Both the position numbers and the translations under genes were made by a program. This document shows positions 46,601-59,600 of a stretch of DNA of 64,000 bases, piece after piece. The stretch is from assembly GCF_002234675.1 (NCBI RefSeq), contig NC_019866.2, forward strand, positions 6,429,307 through 6,493,306. Reading direction: 5' to 3'. Source of the DNA: Oryzias latipes (Eukaryota; Chordata; Actinopteri; Beloniformes; Adrianichthyidae). How positions within the stretch are numbered: the stretch's first letter is position 1; each line of letters opens with the position of its first letter. The notes under the pieces were generated by a model. It did not search any database and was not told the origin of the DNA. It saw only the letters and a program-made list of their open reading frames with translations.

Positions 46601-48680
46601 GAAGCAAAATCAAACAAGTAATGGGGAACACATTCAAAACCCACTAGAGAGTGAATTTGTCTGTTTTAAACACAATCTGAGCCTGAACACAACATGCAAT
46701 GTTTTCTGACCGCATAATACAGCTTTTTTATTGAAGTAAAAGGCTGCTCCCCTAAACCTTTTCTTAATATTTTCATTCAAATTTGCAGCAATTTTGCAAA
46801 TAGCATTGTCAGGAAACCAAGAAGCTGTGTATTTTGTTGCCAATATATGTTTTATCTTTGCATGCTTCTTCATGCAGAAGTCATATTGATGCAGTGCATA
46901 ACTGAAACACCAGATGGGGTTGTTGCTGCAAATGTTTTTCAGAGATGTTTCAGTTTTTTATCCAGTCTCAGTTAGGCCGTCCATGCTATACTTTTTATTA
47001 TTTTAATGTTTACTAAAACTGTATCCTCAGGTGCAGTATTTCTGAATGTTGGGCCAAAAGTTATGTTTGTGTTTTACACAAAAATCTCTGTCTGGTTCTT
47101 CGATCCACCAGCATCTCAACTGTTGTTGATGACCACAAAAAACTGTAAAATCTATTAATAAATCTAAAGAAAACCACAAATGATTGTAAAATTAGATGTG
47201 CCGAACTTCTTGTGATTCTCCTTGAACAGAGGCAGCAGCTAAAACTCAGGAAAGCAGATTTGTGATTGGATGCGGTGAAGGAGGAATGACTCACAGGGAT
47301 CTAGAAAAACAATGTGCAGTCTGGTGCATTAAGAAGTCATTTATTGCGAAAGAGAAAATTTGTGAACCTGCATGTGTCTGACTCCCTCCTTTACATTGAG
47401 GCCCCTCTTGTGCTGTAAGGGCTCACATGGAAATGATTAGACTGTGCAATGAGTGAAATTACAGAGAACCAACAGAGCTGAAGCCTAGCCACTCACTAAT
47501 TCAATTTTACATCCATGCTCATAAGCTGCACACACGGATAGCCAGGATATAAAGAGGAATGCAGAAATAGAAAAAGGAAACAGTTTCTTGTTCCTAACAG
47601 ATGTTGTTTTGCTTCATCTTATGAGGAGTCGTGCATGGAAATAGAACTAAAAATAAAGCGTAATAATAGTCTATCAGTAAATTGGTTTTTAAAAGGACTT
47701 CTTACAAAAAAATAAGAACAAAGTACTTCACAAATGTACTACAAAATGTTGCATTACTGCAGGATTGTGAGCTATCATCTTTATCGACACAGTTTCTCAT
47801 GTTTAGATGCAAAAATACATAAAACAGAAAAAAAAATTTTGTTGACTGTGCTGGGAAAAGGCTGAACTGTTCTTTTCCTTCATCTTTTCTTCTGTCTGCT
47901 GGACTGAGGAGTCTCTACTAAAGCAGGGAAGTGTGACTAAACATGAACCACATTCACATTCTCATTCTGAGCATAACTATATGAAACAAACAAAAAGAAA
48001 AACACATTTTCACCTCCGTTAGTGCACCAAATATGCTTGGAGACGCTTGTGCTTCAGTTTTTGTCAGCTCCTGGAAAACGTTTCTACCACACTATAACAA
48101 ATTGACATGGTTTTCACCAAAAAAAAGGCCAAAAACACAGAAATAAGCCAGCTGGTTTAGATTTGGGACTGTGAGTCCACTCTCATGTCGTTTATCACTC
48201 ATATCGTCTCCAGAAAGTTTATGAGGGTTTCATGCTTGCATTCAATCAAGGGTGTGAACACTAAACCTTCGATCCTCTTTACACCCTCTTTCAAATTAGG
48301 GCTATTATCATCTCCAAGGGGGGCTCCGAGAATATCCACCCTGCAGCTGTTGGCACCTTTCTGCTCAGCGGCACAACAAGCTCTGAGGAACCTCCACACC
48401 AAAATGAACTCCTGTAAATCTGGGAGTGTTTGACTGTTTGTCACTCTGTGACACGTTTATGAACAACAGCGGGGATGCAACTATTCACTTTCCCCACAGT
48501 TTGATTCAAACCTTAATTTTTGATTCATGATTTTGTTTCCATTTGATAAATGTGATTTGAATATTCTGCAAAGCAACGACAAAAAACATCAGAAAAATGT
48601 GTTGATTTTATTAGTTTGAAGCAAGTAATATTAATAAAAACATTTCAGTTGGCTTATTCTATACATGTTGTCACGTCATA
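46601..48680. other. intergenic, nothing recognised
   Basis: AT-rich unique-looking sequence with no open frame of protein character and no repeat I can name. Confidence 0.5.
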
Positions 48681-48689
48681 TAATAATAA

Positions 48690-49240
48690 ATCCTTTGTCA
48701 TGGCTACAGAACACTTTTCGACCCAGACGCTGGAACCCGGAAGAAACACAGGAGGACGAGAGTGGCAGGTAAGAGGGTTTAATAGTGAACAGACAGAAAA
48801 CCGTGGGCAGGATCTAGGGTTCCCAGAGAGTGAAGATCGAACTCGAGTGGCGTCACTGCTGGATCTTTCTGCAGGCAGTCGGAAGGAGTTGACGTCGGAG
48901 GGGGTCCAAGAGATGGCAGAAGACGGCAGAGGCTCGAGGTGGGACCAACAGGAGCGAACGGAGGGAAGGTTCCAGACAGAGGTTGATGCAGGCGACCACT
49001 TGTGACAATGGATCCCTGGAGATGAGCAGAGACAGAAATTAGCCAAGGGCTTAACGAGACAGAACACCATGAACGAGACGAGAGGACCAACTATGCACCA
49101 TCAGGGGCAACGGACTGGCGAAGACTGGTAATCCAGAGGCTCCTTATGAAGGCAGAAGAGGTGATGAAGTAAGTGGCAGCAGCTGGGATGGAGAAACAGC
49201 CAAGTGGAGAGGAGAGGGGGAGGAGTCTGACAGCGGCACC
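48690..49240. repeat. GA-rich repeat-like stretch
   Basis: Purine-rich sequence with many GAG/GACGAG words (AACGAGACAGAACACCATGA, ACGAGACGAGAGG), unlike its AT-rich surroundings. Similar wording occurs in interspersed fish repeats. It directly abuts MITE copy 3. Class not resolved. Confidence 0.35.
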
Positions 49241-49249
49241 ATATCATCC

Positions 49250-49808
49250 TTAAAGATCCACTCCAAGGAAAAGTGTGTTTTTGATGCTTTTAACAAGTTC
49301 TTTTGGCTGTTTTTTCTGATGATACAGGACATATATATTAAAAGAATGAGCTCAAAATTGCATTTCTGAGTATTTCTTTATTTAAATTGTTGTGAATCAG
49401 GAGCAGATACCAAAATGCAGTTGGAAAAAGCTTTAAAGTGTGATGTACAAGTTACTACGACGAGCCACGAGCTCCCAGCTCCGCTCCATTCTGATGCATC
49501 CACTTGGAGACAAATAGATCTACATACGTCTTTGTTTTCTCTGGTGTCTAGCTCAAAACTGCACGGCTGGATAACTCCGATATTGCTCGCCTTTTTCTGT
49601 TGCACCAGTTTTGTTACGTGTGAGGGGCTGAAGAGAGTGTAAACAGAGAGCTCTCATTAACGAGGGGTTGATCCGCACCAACAGTCCCGCCCACAACTCA
49701 GAGGCAAATTTCAAATGAACTCCCGCTGCTCTGCAGAAACGATGTCCTAGAAAATCACACAAAAATGCTTAGAAAATAGACAAAAAGATGATCGGAGGGG
49801 GTCTTTAA
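49250..49808 (+). mobile_element. TTAA-flanked MITE, copy 3
   Basis: TTAA at both edges (49250-49253 and 49805-49808). The left terminus AGATCCACTCC and the inverted right terminus AGACCCCCTCC match. The interior holds GAATCAGGAGCAGATACCAA and TCCATTCTGATGCA, shared with copy 4. 559 bp, no coding capacity. Confidence 0.75.
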
Positions 49809-52800
49809 ATTTAACATAACATGTGTTTGACACTTTCAACATTAACTTATAGGCTACTGGTATGCAGTAGGGATAGAATGAATCACTTTCCTCATCATTC
49901 AGTTAAATGGTTTGGCTTTAAACCCAGAATTGTGGAATTCCTAGAATACAGTGCAGAAAATCTTGTGCAGATACTCTTAGACTTGATCTTTAAGAGGAGA
50001 ACTTAATTAGCTGCATCTCCCTAAAGTAGCTGTTGGTACTGTTCTTTGGCCTCAAGGACAAACTTATCAGTTGACAATCTAATTCTTGAAGTAACTTGGT
50101 TTAGTCATTTAAAAAAAAAGGCTATAATGCAATTATAAAAGACAAGGGGGATTGCGGTGACACTACACAACTCTTCTCATGGTTTTGTTAACTGTGACAG
50201 ATAGGTTTGGCCTTAGTTACTCTATTATTAGGCTGTGTTGATGTTGGGACAAAAATAGCAATCACTGTTTAGGGTTCTGAATTGGAGTCTAGTTTTCAAG
50301 GGATTTTGGAGATTACACAATGAAGGTAACTGATCATTATGAACAAAATGCATGTCTTTCTTTTGACACGCCCTTTTCTCTGTGGCTACCCTTTTTAGAC
50401 ATAATAAAATGGAAGAAATAATACGTTGTGTTTCCTGCTTACATTTGTAGAACCAAGACACAAATCCCCGCTCCCCTCGTATGGCTAGGATAAAGTATGA
50501 CAAACTGTTTCAGCTCTTGGGGAATGAGTTTTTCTTGAGTTTGTGCCAGAACTTGATTAGAAACAGACTCCGTGTCTAGATTCTCCTTTTTTTTCCCCTT
50601 CAGTCCTTTGTTTGTTTTTAAGGAACTCTTCACACAATTCATCTACAGGTAAAAAGAAAAAAAGTCATGGTCTGTTGGTAAAAACTGGAAAAACTATAGC
50701 ACACAAGCAGTGAGAGGAAAGACGCTTTTGACTAATCCCTCTTTCGACATGCCAAGACCTTTCTTCCATTGGAGTGAAGACATAATATCAACCTAAGGAG
50801 CATTCCTCCTGTCTTACCCCTAATCTTGGCTTGTTCCTTTTTGCCCTCAAGCAAGCAAGAAAACACTGCATGTATGACTTAGGAGCTCAGTCATCAGCAT
50901 GGCAGACTGTTGCCACTAAAAACACAGTTTATTTACATGTATCTGCTCTTGTTCCTGAGCTTTCAATGCATTGATGGCAAGCATCTACATTCATGCACAT
51001 AAAGCTGACGCACTGCAGAGTCTTTGACACTTTTTCTGGTTTTATTTGAATATTAAGAAACTCAAACGTTTGTCTTTTCTGAATAACATTCTTCTTTTTT
51101 TGGAGCTTTCTAAAGGAGAGAGACAAAAGCAACACTATGGTGCCAAATTTTCCATTATGCTTTCCAAACCCCTCCTCTTTCAAACCCAGAATCAATCTCC
51201 TCGCTGCAGCACCCACCCACAGGCCCCAGCGCTCCAACTCCTCATTTGCCTTCCTGCTTCAGTGCAAAGCCCAACAAGCCAGCCATTAAGTTGAGTTAAG
51301 CACAGGAAGCGGGCCTTCAGGCCAGGCGGTCCTGTTTACAAGGAGCCAGTCAGGTCTCAGCGGTGCTTTGAAGTGAGCTGCACACTGGAGACTGTCTTTC
51401 ATGAGCCAAAGACCTGGTGCTGCTCCAGTGACTCACCACACCCCGGCCCCCCTGAATCTTCCCAACATGGGGAAAGGAGGTGTTACCAGGCAGAGTAGGA
51501 GTACAGGTACAATGCAAACTATTTGATACTTACAAAGATCTTTTTTAGATTTTCTATTGTTTTAACTTTTCTTTGCTTTTACACCTTTCCAGCACAGTGG
51601 AGATTTATTTTTTGTCTCATTAAGAGCTGGGATCAAGCAATAAGGAAATTATGATTTTAATGAGTCAAAATTATTTTGCGCCATACTCTTGACAATAGAA
51701 AAACCTGATTTTAAGACTGAAAAAAGCTCAAATTGTGCAAGTTTAATGACGTTATTTTAAAAGTAAATAAGTCAGTCATTTCCACTTATTATGCCAGTTT
51801 TTGATCGTGGTAATCAAAATAAAGTACAAGTAGATACATAAAAACTTAAAAATAACTATTTTGCTTCAAACTAGCAAACCAATACTTATTTTGGGGTTGT
51901 TTGATATTCAACTTGAAGTAAATTTTTTAAGCAGTTAGCTTTTTTTAGCTTATTTTTCCCTTTTTTGAATGCTTGCTTCTAGATTTTGCTATTTTATCAT
52001 ATTTCTTAAGTAAAAGTGACTTTCTGCACGCACATCATTACGATTAGTGTTCTTTTTCTATTTTTGGGCTCCAGATATAAACTTTCTTATATAGCAACAC
52101 CCCAACAGCATTTAACTTGTGAAAAGGTTGTAAATTACTACAAACTTTTCTGAAATGTTTTGAGTACAGTGAGTCCATGTCTGGCATTAAGCCTCTGCTG
52201 CTTCCATTTCCAAAGATCCAAATGTAAATCAGAAACACTCATTCAAAATCTGAGTTGTTTTTTTTCCCTGCATCCTCCTAACCTATAAGGTAACCATATT
52301 AATAAATGTTCATGCATTGTGACATTTGCGTGCCGTTCCTCAGATGCCTGCCTGCCCGTGGCGCGGAGCTTTTTGCTTTGAGGCACAAGGATCCAATTTC
52401 TTCTAAACTCCCATCAGCTCCATGGCAGACTGTGGAAAAGGCTGTTTCAGCAGAGAGAGAGAGGCACAAAGCAACTCTGATCATCCAAAACCACTGAAAA
52501 TCCCCTCAAAACAAAGAAAAAAGTATCACTTGCAAGTAACGTAGTGTCCAAGTGTAACTTGCTGTCAGGTGTGAAGTCCCTGTGTACACTAAAGGGGTGA
52601 GTGAATAATAGCAGATGCATTCAGATGATAGCGCCTCACTGCATTCTTTGCTTTTGTCGGAAGCCTGCAGTCTTCCGCTAACAGGCTGATCTCCACTTTA
52701 AATTCCAAGAATCTGCCGTCCTGCTGCCTGTCTGTCTGCAGGAACAGATGTTCATGGATGACGATCCGTCATCCCGTAAAGTTAGCAACATCATTTAACC

Positions 52801-52850
52801 TGTCATGAAACAAAAAACAGCTGAAGAATACCTAAACAAACAGCTGGAAT
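49809..52850. other. intergenic, nothing recognised
   Basis: Downstream of fzd2. No gene or named repeat seen. It may hold fzd2 regulatory sequence, but that cannot be judged without comparison. Confidence 0.45.
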
Positions 52851-52857
52851 ATTGTTT

Positions 52858-52868
52858 TTTATTTTATT
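52858..52868 (-). terminator. overlapping poly(A) signals of fzd2
   Basis: Two overlapping TTTATT words on the + strand (AATAAA on the coding strand), about 420 bases past the fzd2 stop codon. Confidence 0.5.
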
Positions 52869-53288
52869 TAATTAAAAATGACCAATGATCAAGGAAAAAA
52901 AAAGATGCATAAGTAAACCAAATACATTTTCAGATGTGAGGAGACGTATACTTTTAAATACAAAAAAATGTACAGTTTTTACAAGTGCTATTTACATTTT
53001 TTTAAGTTCCTGAAAGGTCCAAGCAACGTGACTTTAATTTTCTTCGTGTTCTAATTTAGTTGGAAACTTCTCACCTGGAGTTTGTGGAAACAAAGATTAA
53101 AAGAGTTTGTTCAGTCACGTTTGACCCAGATAGAGAAACAGCTTGTCTAAAGCAGAACTCTCGTGTTTTTGGTACAATTCTCTGGGTTTTAAGTTCAGAT
53201 ATCGAAAATATCATTGAAATGTTTTTTCCCCGCTTTCAACAGACAGGTCAAAACAGTAAATAGTCTGATTAAACCACGTCAGGCTGTT

Positions 53289-54920
53289 CTACACGGTGGT
53301 TTCCCCGTTTTTGCCACTTGTCAGCCTGGTGTAGAACTTGCGCCAGGAGTGCAGCGTCTTTCCAGACCAGATCCAGAAACCAGAAGTGATGCCGACGATC
53401 AGCGTCATGAGATATTTGATCATATAGACGGTGAAGTCTGGGGTCATGTGCGGCCTGCTCTGCGCCGGACAGGGGATGGCCAGGCTGCGGCAGTTCCGGC
53501 TGACCCAGCTCCGCTCCCAATGCGGCCGGAAAGCCTGCTCGTAGAAGAAGCAGGCGATGACGATGGTGGCCGGAACGGTGTAGAGCACGCTGAACACCCC
53601 GATCCGCACCATCAGCTGCTCCAGCTTCTCCGTCTTGGTGCCATCGTGCTTCATGATGGTGCGAATTCTGAACAGCGAAACGAAGCCGGCGAGCAAGAAC
53701 GAAGTGCCGATGAAAAGGTAAATGAAGAGAGGGGCCAACACGAACCCTCTTAGCGGATCCAGGTTGCTGAGACTCACAAAGCAGACGCCGCTGAGCACGT
53801 CCCCCTCAATCTGCCCCATGGCAAGGATGCTGATGGTCTTTACGGCTGGCACGGCCCACGCCGCCAAGTGGAAATACTGAGAGTTCGCCTCAATAGCCTC
53901 ATGACCCCATTTCATCCCTGCAGCCAGGAACCAGGTGAGAGATAGGATGACCCACCAGATGGAGCTGGCCATGCTGAAGAAGTAAAGCATCATGAAGAGG
54001 ATGGTGCAGCCTTCCTTTTTGGTGCCTTGAACAACGGTCTTATATCCATCAGGGTTAAAGCTGTCATTGCACGCCACCTTGTCTCCCAGGAAGTAGCCCG
54101 CTATGAAAGCAATGGAGACCATAGTGTAGCAGCCGGACAAGAAGATGATCGGCCGCTCTGGGTACCTGAAGCGCTGCATGTCAATTAAATAGGTGGTGAC
54201 TGTGAAAAAAGTGGATGTACAGCAAAGTACAGACCAGATCAGAACCCACATCCGGGCAAAGTGGATCTCCTTGTCGCTGAAAAACATATTTCCACCATTC
54301 CTCGGTGACTCGCATGGAGCTCCACAGTCCTTCTCTTCTAAGAAATGATAATTCAAGTAAGGGGGAACCCTCAGAACAGAGGGACAGGTGAACGGCCTCT
54401 CATGTGTGGAGACTCTGGGGAGCTCCCGAGTCCCTGGGGCCGGTGGCAGTGGAGGGGGCGCCGTGGGGCTGGAGGATTCGTTCTGCCCCACGCAGATCTG
54501 TCCATGATCTCCCAGCAAAGGGAAGTTCTCGCAGCGCAGCTTTTCCGGCCACTGAAAGCCGAACTTGTTCATGAGAGCCTCGCAGCCCTGCCGGGCTTTC
54601 TCACAGATGGGCCTGCACGGAGGAATGGGCTTTTCCAGAACGGTGCACACAGGCGCGTACATGGAGCACAGGAAGAACTTTAACTCAGGCGAGCATTGTA
54701 CCTTCACGAGCGGGAAGAACTGGTGAACCTCGAGCCCCGCATCCTCCTGATTGTGGTTCCCCATTAAATTGGGCATGATTGTTTGGTTGTAGGCGATGTC
54801 TGTGCATAAAGGGATCGAAATCTGCTGGCAAAACCCATGCGGAGGGAGCATAAGTCCATCGTCCCCCTGATGTTGAGCTGATATCACGGCAGTCAAACAC
54901 AAAAACCAAAAAGTCACCAT
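53289..54920 (-). CDS. fzd2: Frizzled-2 Wnt receptor
   Basis: A single exon, 543 aa. Seven-pass receptor for Wnt ligands at the plasma membrane, signalling through Dishevelled. Signal peptide [15 protein letters not shown]. The cysteine-rich Wnt-binding domain spans residues about 30-145 ([47 protein letters not shown]). A proline-rich linker follows, then seven membrane segments (about 220-515), including [20 protein letters not shown] and [20 protein letters not shown]. The Dishevelled-binding KTLHSW lies at 521-526 and the PDZ ligand ETTV at the end. The tail KFYTRLT...GETTV points to fzd2 or fzd1 rather than fzd7 (GETAV). Human FZD2 is 565 aa with a longer linker, and fzd1 has a much longer N-terminus. 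The first ATG is at 54920; the frame stays open upstream without another ATG. Divergent from meioc. Confidence 0.95.
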   Translation of the reverse strand: MVTFWFLCLTAVISAQHQGDDGLMLPPHGFCQQISIPLCTDIAYNQTIMPNLMGNHNQEDAGLEVHQFFPLVKVQCSPELKFFLCSMYAPVCTVLEKPIPPCRPICEKARQGCEALMNKFGFQWPEKLRCENFPLLGDHGQICVGQNESSSPTAPPPLPPAPGTRELPRVSTHERPFTCPSVLRVPPYLNYHFLEEKDCGAPCESPRNGGNMFFSDKEIHFARMWVLIWSVLCCTSTFFTVTTYLIDMQRFRYPERPIIFLSGCYTMVSIAFIAGYFLGDKVACNDSFNPDGYKTVVQGTKKEGCTILFMMLYFFSMASSIWWVILSLTWFLAAGMKWGHEAIEANSQYFHLAAWAVPAVKTISILAMGQIEGDVLSGVCFVSLSNLDPLRGFVLAPLFIYLFIGTSFLLAGFVSLFRIRTIMKHDGTKTEKLEQLMVRIGVFSVLYTVPATIVIACFFYEQAFRPHWERSWVSRNCRSLAIPCPAQSRPHMTPDFTVYMIKYLMTLIVGITSGFWIWSGKTLHSWRKFYTRLTSGKNGETTV

Positions 54921-56684
54921 TTTTTCTTTAAAACTCGGGTAAAAGGAGGACAAAAAGTTCTTTACCCAAGATCCTCAGAGTTCTGTAGCTTATAAAAATG
55001 GTCTTCTAGTCTCACAGCGAACTCCTTGGGGTTTCACTCCTGAAAAGTAAGCGTCTGCCTTTACGCTTTTGGTTGATTTCTTTTCTTTTCTCCGACTTCG
55101 TCAGTTCGGTTTTGCCCAGCTAAACTAGATCCGGTATATATTTTCAAAATAAATCAAATGAAGCAAATAACAAAATTACGAGAAAAAAAATCAATGACCG
55201 ACAACAGCCATAAGAATACGAATCATCATCCCCACAATGTGTTAAAAATCTGTTAAAGGAGTACAAATAACAAAAAGCTGTACTCTATATTCCCCAACCA
55301 GCACGAGACTGTGGTGGATGTTTTTATTTTGAAAATAACTCTTCCGGTCGGAAATTCATAATATTTCAACTTGATGAAACAGCTGGATTTGCTTAGTCCC
55401 ATGAAACGCTCGTTCTTCATAGAGTTATGAGAGACCATTCTTTCCTTCTTTGTGTACTTTGATGTCTCTGCTCCTGATCTCTCATAACATTGGCTTCATT
55501 ACTAAAACAACTCACGCAAATCTTCTTGTGTGCTACAATAAAGTGAAGTTATGACTGAGGGCAGTGTGTGTACAGACCCACAAGGACTAAATCAACCAAA
55601 ATATTAACTTTTTATGAACATTTCTCGCGAAAAAGTTGGGAATTTAATGTAAATTTTTGCTTAAATTTACAACAAAGACCAATAGAACCTTTTTTTTAGT
55701 ACATATGTTGTTTTAAACTTTTTTTGGACAATTACGTTCATGAAAGATGAAGCTGGAATAAATCATGAAATAAAGACTATACCACATTTGTTTTGTTCAA
55801 ATAGGATGCCACATTTTAAAAGGTGTGTCTTCAATAAAAAAAAGAAAAAAAATATGTATATTTCCTTCAAAAGTGTTCAGGAATGAATCCCATAATTTCT
55901 GAACCAGCTTTATTTGTTCAGAACGTTTCATACAAACATTTAAAATTCTTCAAAGATATATAAAATGATTTGACAGCATTATAAAAAACATAAAATACAA
56001 AAATGGCAATCTAAACAACAACCACAACAATTAAAAAAAAAATACATGGATACATATATGTATAATAAACTTTATTGACAATTTACGAATTACAGGGTTT
56101 TACTTTTTTGAGACTGGCGACCCTCCTTTAACTCTGTCGATCTGAAGTATGACGCGGATGATGTCAAACCTGGTGTTGCTATGGTTCTGGAAGTTCTGCC
56201 TGATGTTAATTGGACCAAAAAACCTTCATTTTGCTCGTTCAGCCAATGTACGTTCAGGTCGCGAGGGTGCTTCTCACCCTGGCCGGGGTCCAACAGCCAT
56301 CGACGGTCGGGGTGGAAAAGTCGTAAAAGTAAGACCGAAGAAAAGTTTTCTTTTAAAACGGTTTTACATGTTTTTTAATTTTCATAAAGTATTAGCGAGA
56401 TTACTTAGTTTATGTCTACATGCTACAAATGTGAAGGAGGAGTTTAAACGTGTGAAAGCTAACTCATGCTATTGCTAGCTTTTCCTTCCACTTTTAAGTT
56501 AACGGTCAGTGCGCAATTGCTGTTTCATTTCAAGTTCTTTTTCCCCCTGTCATTTGTAAAACAGAGTTTTAGTTACACGTTTAATATTCGTTATAAAAAT
56601 TGCCAACATCCTATAATTTTTGCTTCCCAAAACGTTTGCCTTCCCTATTCAGAAATAGTACAAGTATCTGTCTTTCACTTCAGA
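54921..56684. promoter_or_regulatory. divergent fzd2-meioc intergenic region
   Basis: 1.76 kb separates the two start codons and must contain both promoters. No TATA box is obvious near fzd2. A GC-richer patch at about 56150-56330 ends with a good + strand donor (AAA then GTAAGA, donor at 56329). Since the meioc start codon sits directly after a CACTTCAG acceptor at 56684, this patch is probably an untranslated first exon of meioc. Confidence 0.5.
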
Positions 56685-59600
56685 ATGGCGTTGGACCTGG
56701 ACACAACCACCACCAAAGCGTTTTTTGACAATTATCAGGTAAGTAATATTTACCTATTGTTTTTCTGTTGTTAACAGAGATAATAACACTAACAGTATTT
56801 AAAAGTCTCAGTGAAACGTCGAGTTTTTTTTTTTTATTAAACAGATCTTATATGAAAATTACACTTAAAAATCCTGGATGAATTCATACAATTGTAGCAA
56901 AAGTGTGTATTTTTAAGTTTGGTTATTATATCTATTGATATTAAAGTTATTCAAGATAAAACAGAATGTAGTTAATATTGTGGTGTTAGGATCCTATCCG
57001 AAAAATATGTACAAAAATCCTAACTAAAATGTGTGTTCACTTTTAACTTATTTTAAAAGCTCTTTGTACTAAATGGAAAATGTGAGACTAAAAAAAAAAT
57101 TTTTTTTCTTGTTTTTATTTGCATGAAAAAAATGCTTTCCTAAAGGACTAAACATTCGAAGACCAGGGTTTACTCGCTTAATTGCACTTCGATTATTATA
57201 GTTTGGAAATGGCAAAGCTAAATGATACATTTAAATATAATTTAAAAAATCATATTTTGTTTAGCTTTTTCAACTTTTTTCAAACATGCGCCAGTTGTTA
57301 GATGTTGATGATTTTCTAAATAAAAATAGATATTTTCTTGAAATAAAGAAAAAAAAAATGCTTAAAGACCCACGCCAATGAAAATTGTGTCTTTGTTCTC
57401 TTTTTTTTTATCATGTTCTGGTTGCCTTTTTCTGGTGATGAGGGCATATTTAAAGGAAATGAAGCTCCAAATAGGATTTATGAGCATTTCTTCATCTGTT
57501 CCTTATTTGTCAATCAGGAGCAGATGAAAAAATGCTGTTGGAAAAAGCTAGTAGCAGTGACAAAGGTGACACACAAGCTCCCTGCTCTGCTCCATTCTGA
57601 TGCAGCGCTTGTTGAAAAATAGATCCATGCACGTCTTCATTTTCCCCGTCTGAGCTGGCATCTCGCTCAAAACTTTACAGTTGGGTTGCTCAAGTATTGA
57701 TCGCCGTTTTATTTGCAACGGAAATGTTAGATTGGGGTTCTAAGGGGCTGTAAGCTTGCGGGAGAGCGTGTATACAGAAGGATGTCGGGAAGCAGGGGTG
57801 GGCTTACTCTGTGCACAACAAATTTCAAATAAACTCCTGCCGCTCTACAGAAACTATGTCCTAGAAAACAACCGTTTTTTGTTACAATTTTGGCTAAAAA
57901 CAGGATATCAAAATTAAAAGATCACTGGGAACACTTTGAAAATAGATCAGAAGATGTTTCAAGTGGGACTTATTTCACAATATGCTTCCCCGTTTCAACG
58001 TTCTGTCTCTATTTTTGGACAAATTTTGAGTCGTGTTGTTTAAACGTTCCAATCCTTAGGTCCTATAAAACACAAATGTGCTGCGGTTAGTTCACACTGT
58101 TCTGTTTGCTCCATGGTGGGAGTGTTCGTCTGCAGGGTTTCAGTAGCACTTTAGCACTTTGGAGTTTCAGAATAGTAAAAAATAACAGCAAAGATGTCCT
58201 ACAGCTCAGTAAGATCAAAAACTAAAAGAGCTTTTACTTTACCCCTTGTGGGATAACCTGGTTTTCAATTTCGAACAAATCTCTATTTAGTCATCAATCA
58301 AATCACATCACAGATCCTCTAAATAGTTTATCTTCAGCCTTCCTTCACCTTTTTTATGGTTGTGTTTATGTTAAAGTATTTAAAATGATTACCAATAAGC
58401 TTGAGTAGTCTCCAATTTATTCAATTTTGGCAATGGTTTAGTATCACTTAGATCTGGTTTGTTCAAACTTAATTCAGCAGTTGAGCATCTAAAATAGTTT
58501 TCCTCTGAGATACGTTCCAAGGCGTTACTGCTTACATGTACGGGAATGTGTTTCTACCAACATGTTGAAAAGATAAATGTGCGACACTAATAGTTAACCT
58601 GCAATTTTCCTTTTGCTTCCTCCTCTCCCTGGAAGAAGGACTTCACCTCCCATGTTTCGTGGTCTCACACTGCCTCAAACTATTCTCATGAAACTAGTGA
58701 TTCTTCCCAGAACAGCTTTAAAAAAAGGTATTTTCATCAACTTTTTTGTGATGTTTTCATACTTAGAATTAGTATGCATTTATGATCAATTCTTATGATT
58801 TATATTTAACTTTAAGCAGACCTAAAGAACATTACATGCTACAGAAATCAAAACCAATGTGTTTATTGATGTTAAAAGCTCGTGGTGATTTATTATTTAA
58901 AAGGAAAAAAAATACTGAGACTTTTTCTGTCCTGCTTAAAGGAACCCAACAGATAATCCTGATTATGAGGGTGAAGCAGATCTACAGGGTTTAGTATCAA
59001 ACATTTTGGATGAGAAAAATGCAAGTGAGAGCTACTACAGCGAAAGGTATGTTTACGTTTGAGTTTCAAATTACTATGTTGTAGAGCAGTGGTCCCCAAC
59101 GCCTTGGCTGGGGACTGGTACTGGTACTGGTCCTGGGACTATTGGTACCGGGCCACAGAGGATAAAAAAGCATGACCTAAGTTTTTTTCAAAAATACATC
59201 TGCTACTTTCTTAAAGTGCCCACAACTAAATTGAAACCCCCAAGCTAGCAAAAGACAAACATATTTGAAAACTTACTTTTTGGCTGAAAAGATCCAGTGA
59301 GGAAACTGAAGAAGGTCCTTCTGACTTTAAAAACAAAAGAAATCTGAATAGAACAGACAAAAACCAGCAGTCTTTACTGTAAATATTAATTTATTCCAAC
59401 AATTGTTCCCACACACCATAATAATTCACACCCAACACCGCCTATTCATGTTTGACGCCGCGTGTGGGAGGGGCTTTCAGCCAATGTTTTTAAATTCTAC
59501 ATGAAGCGGTGTCTGTGTTTATCTCATTTACAATGCATGGAAGACACAGGTGATGTTGAGCGATTAGGTTTATTTATTATGAAGAGCTCTAAAAAATCAT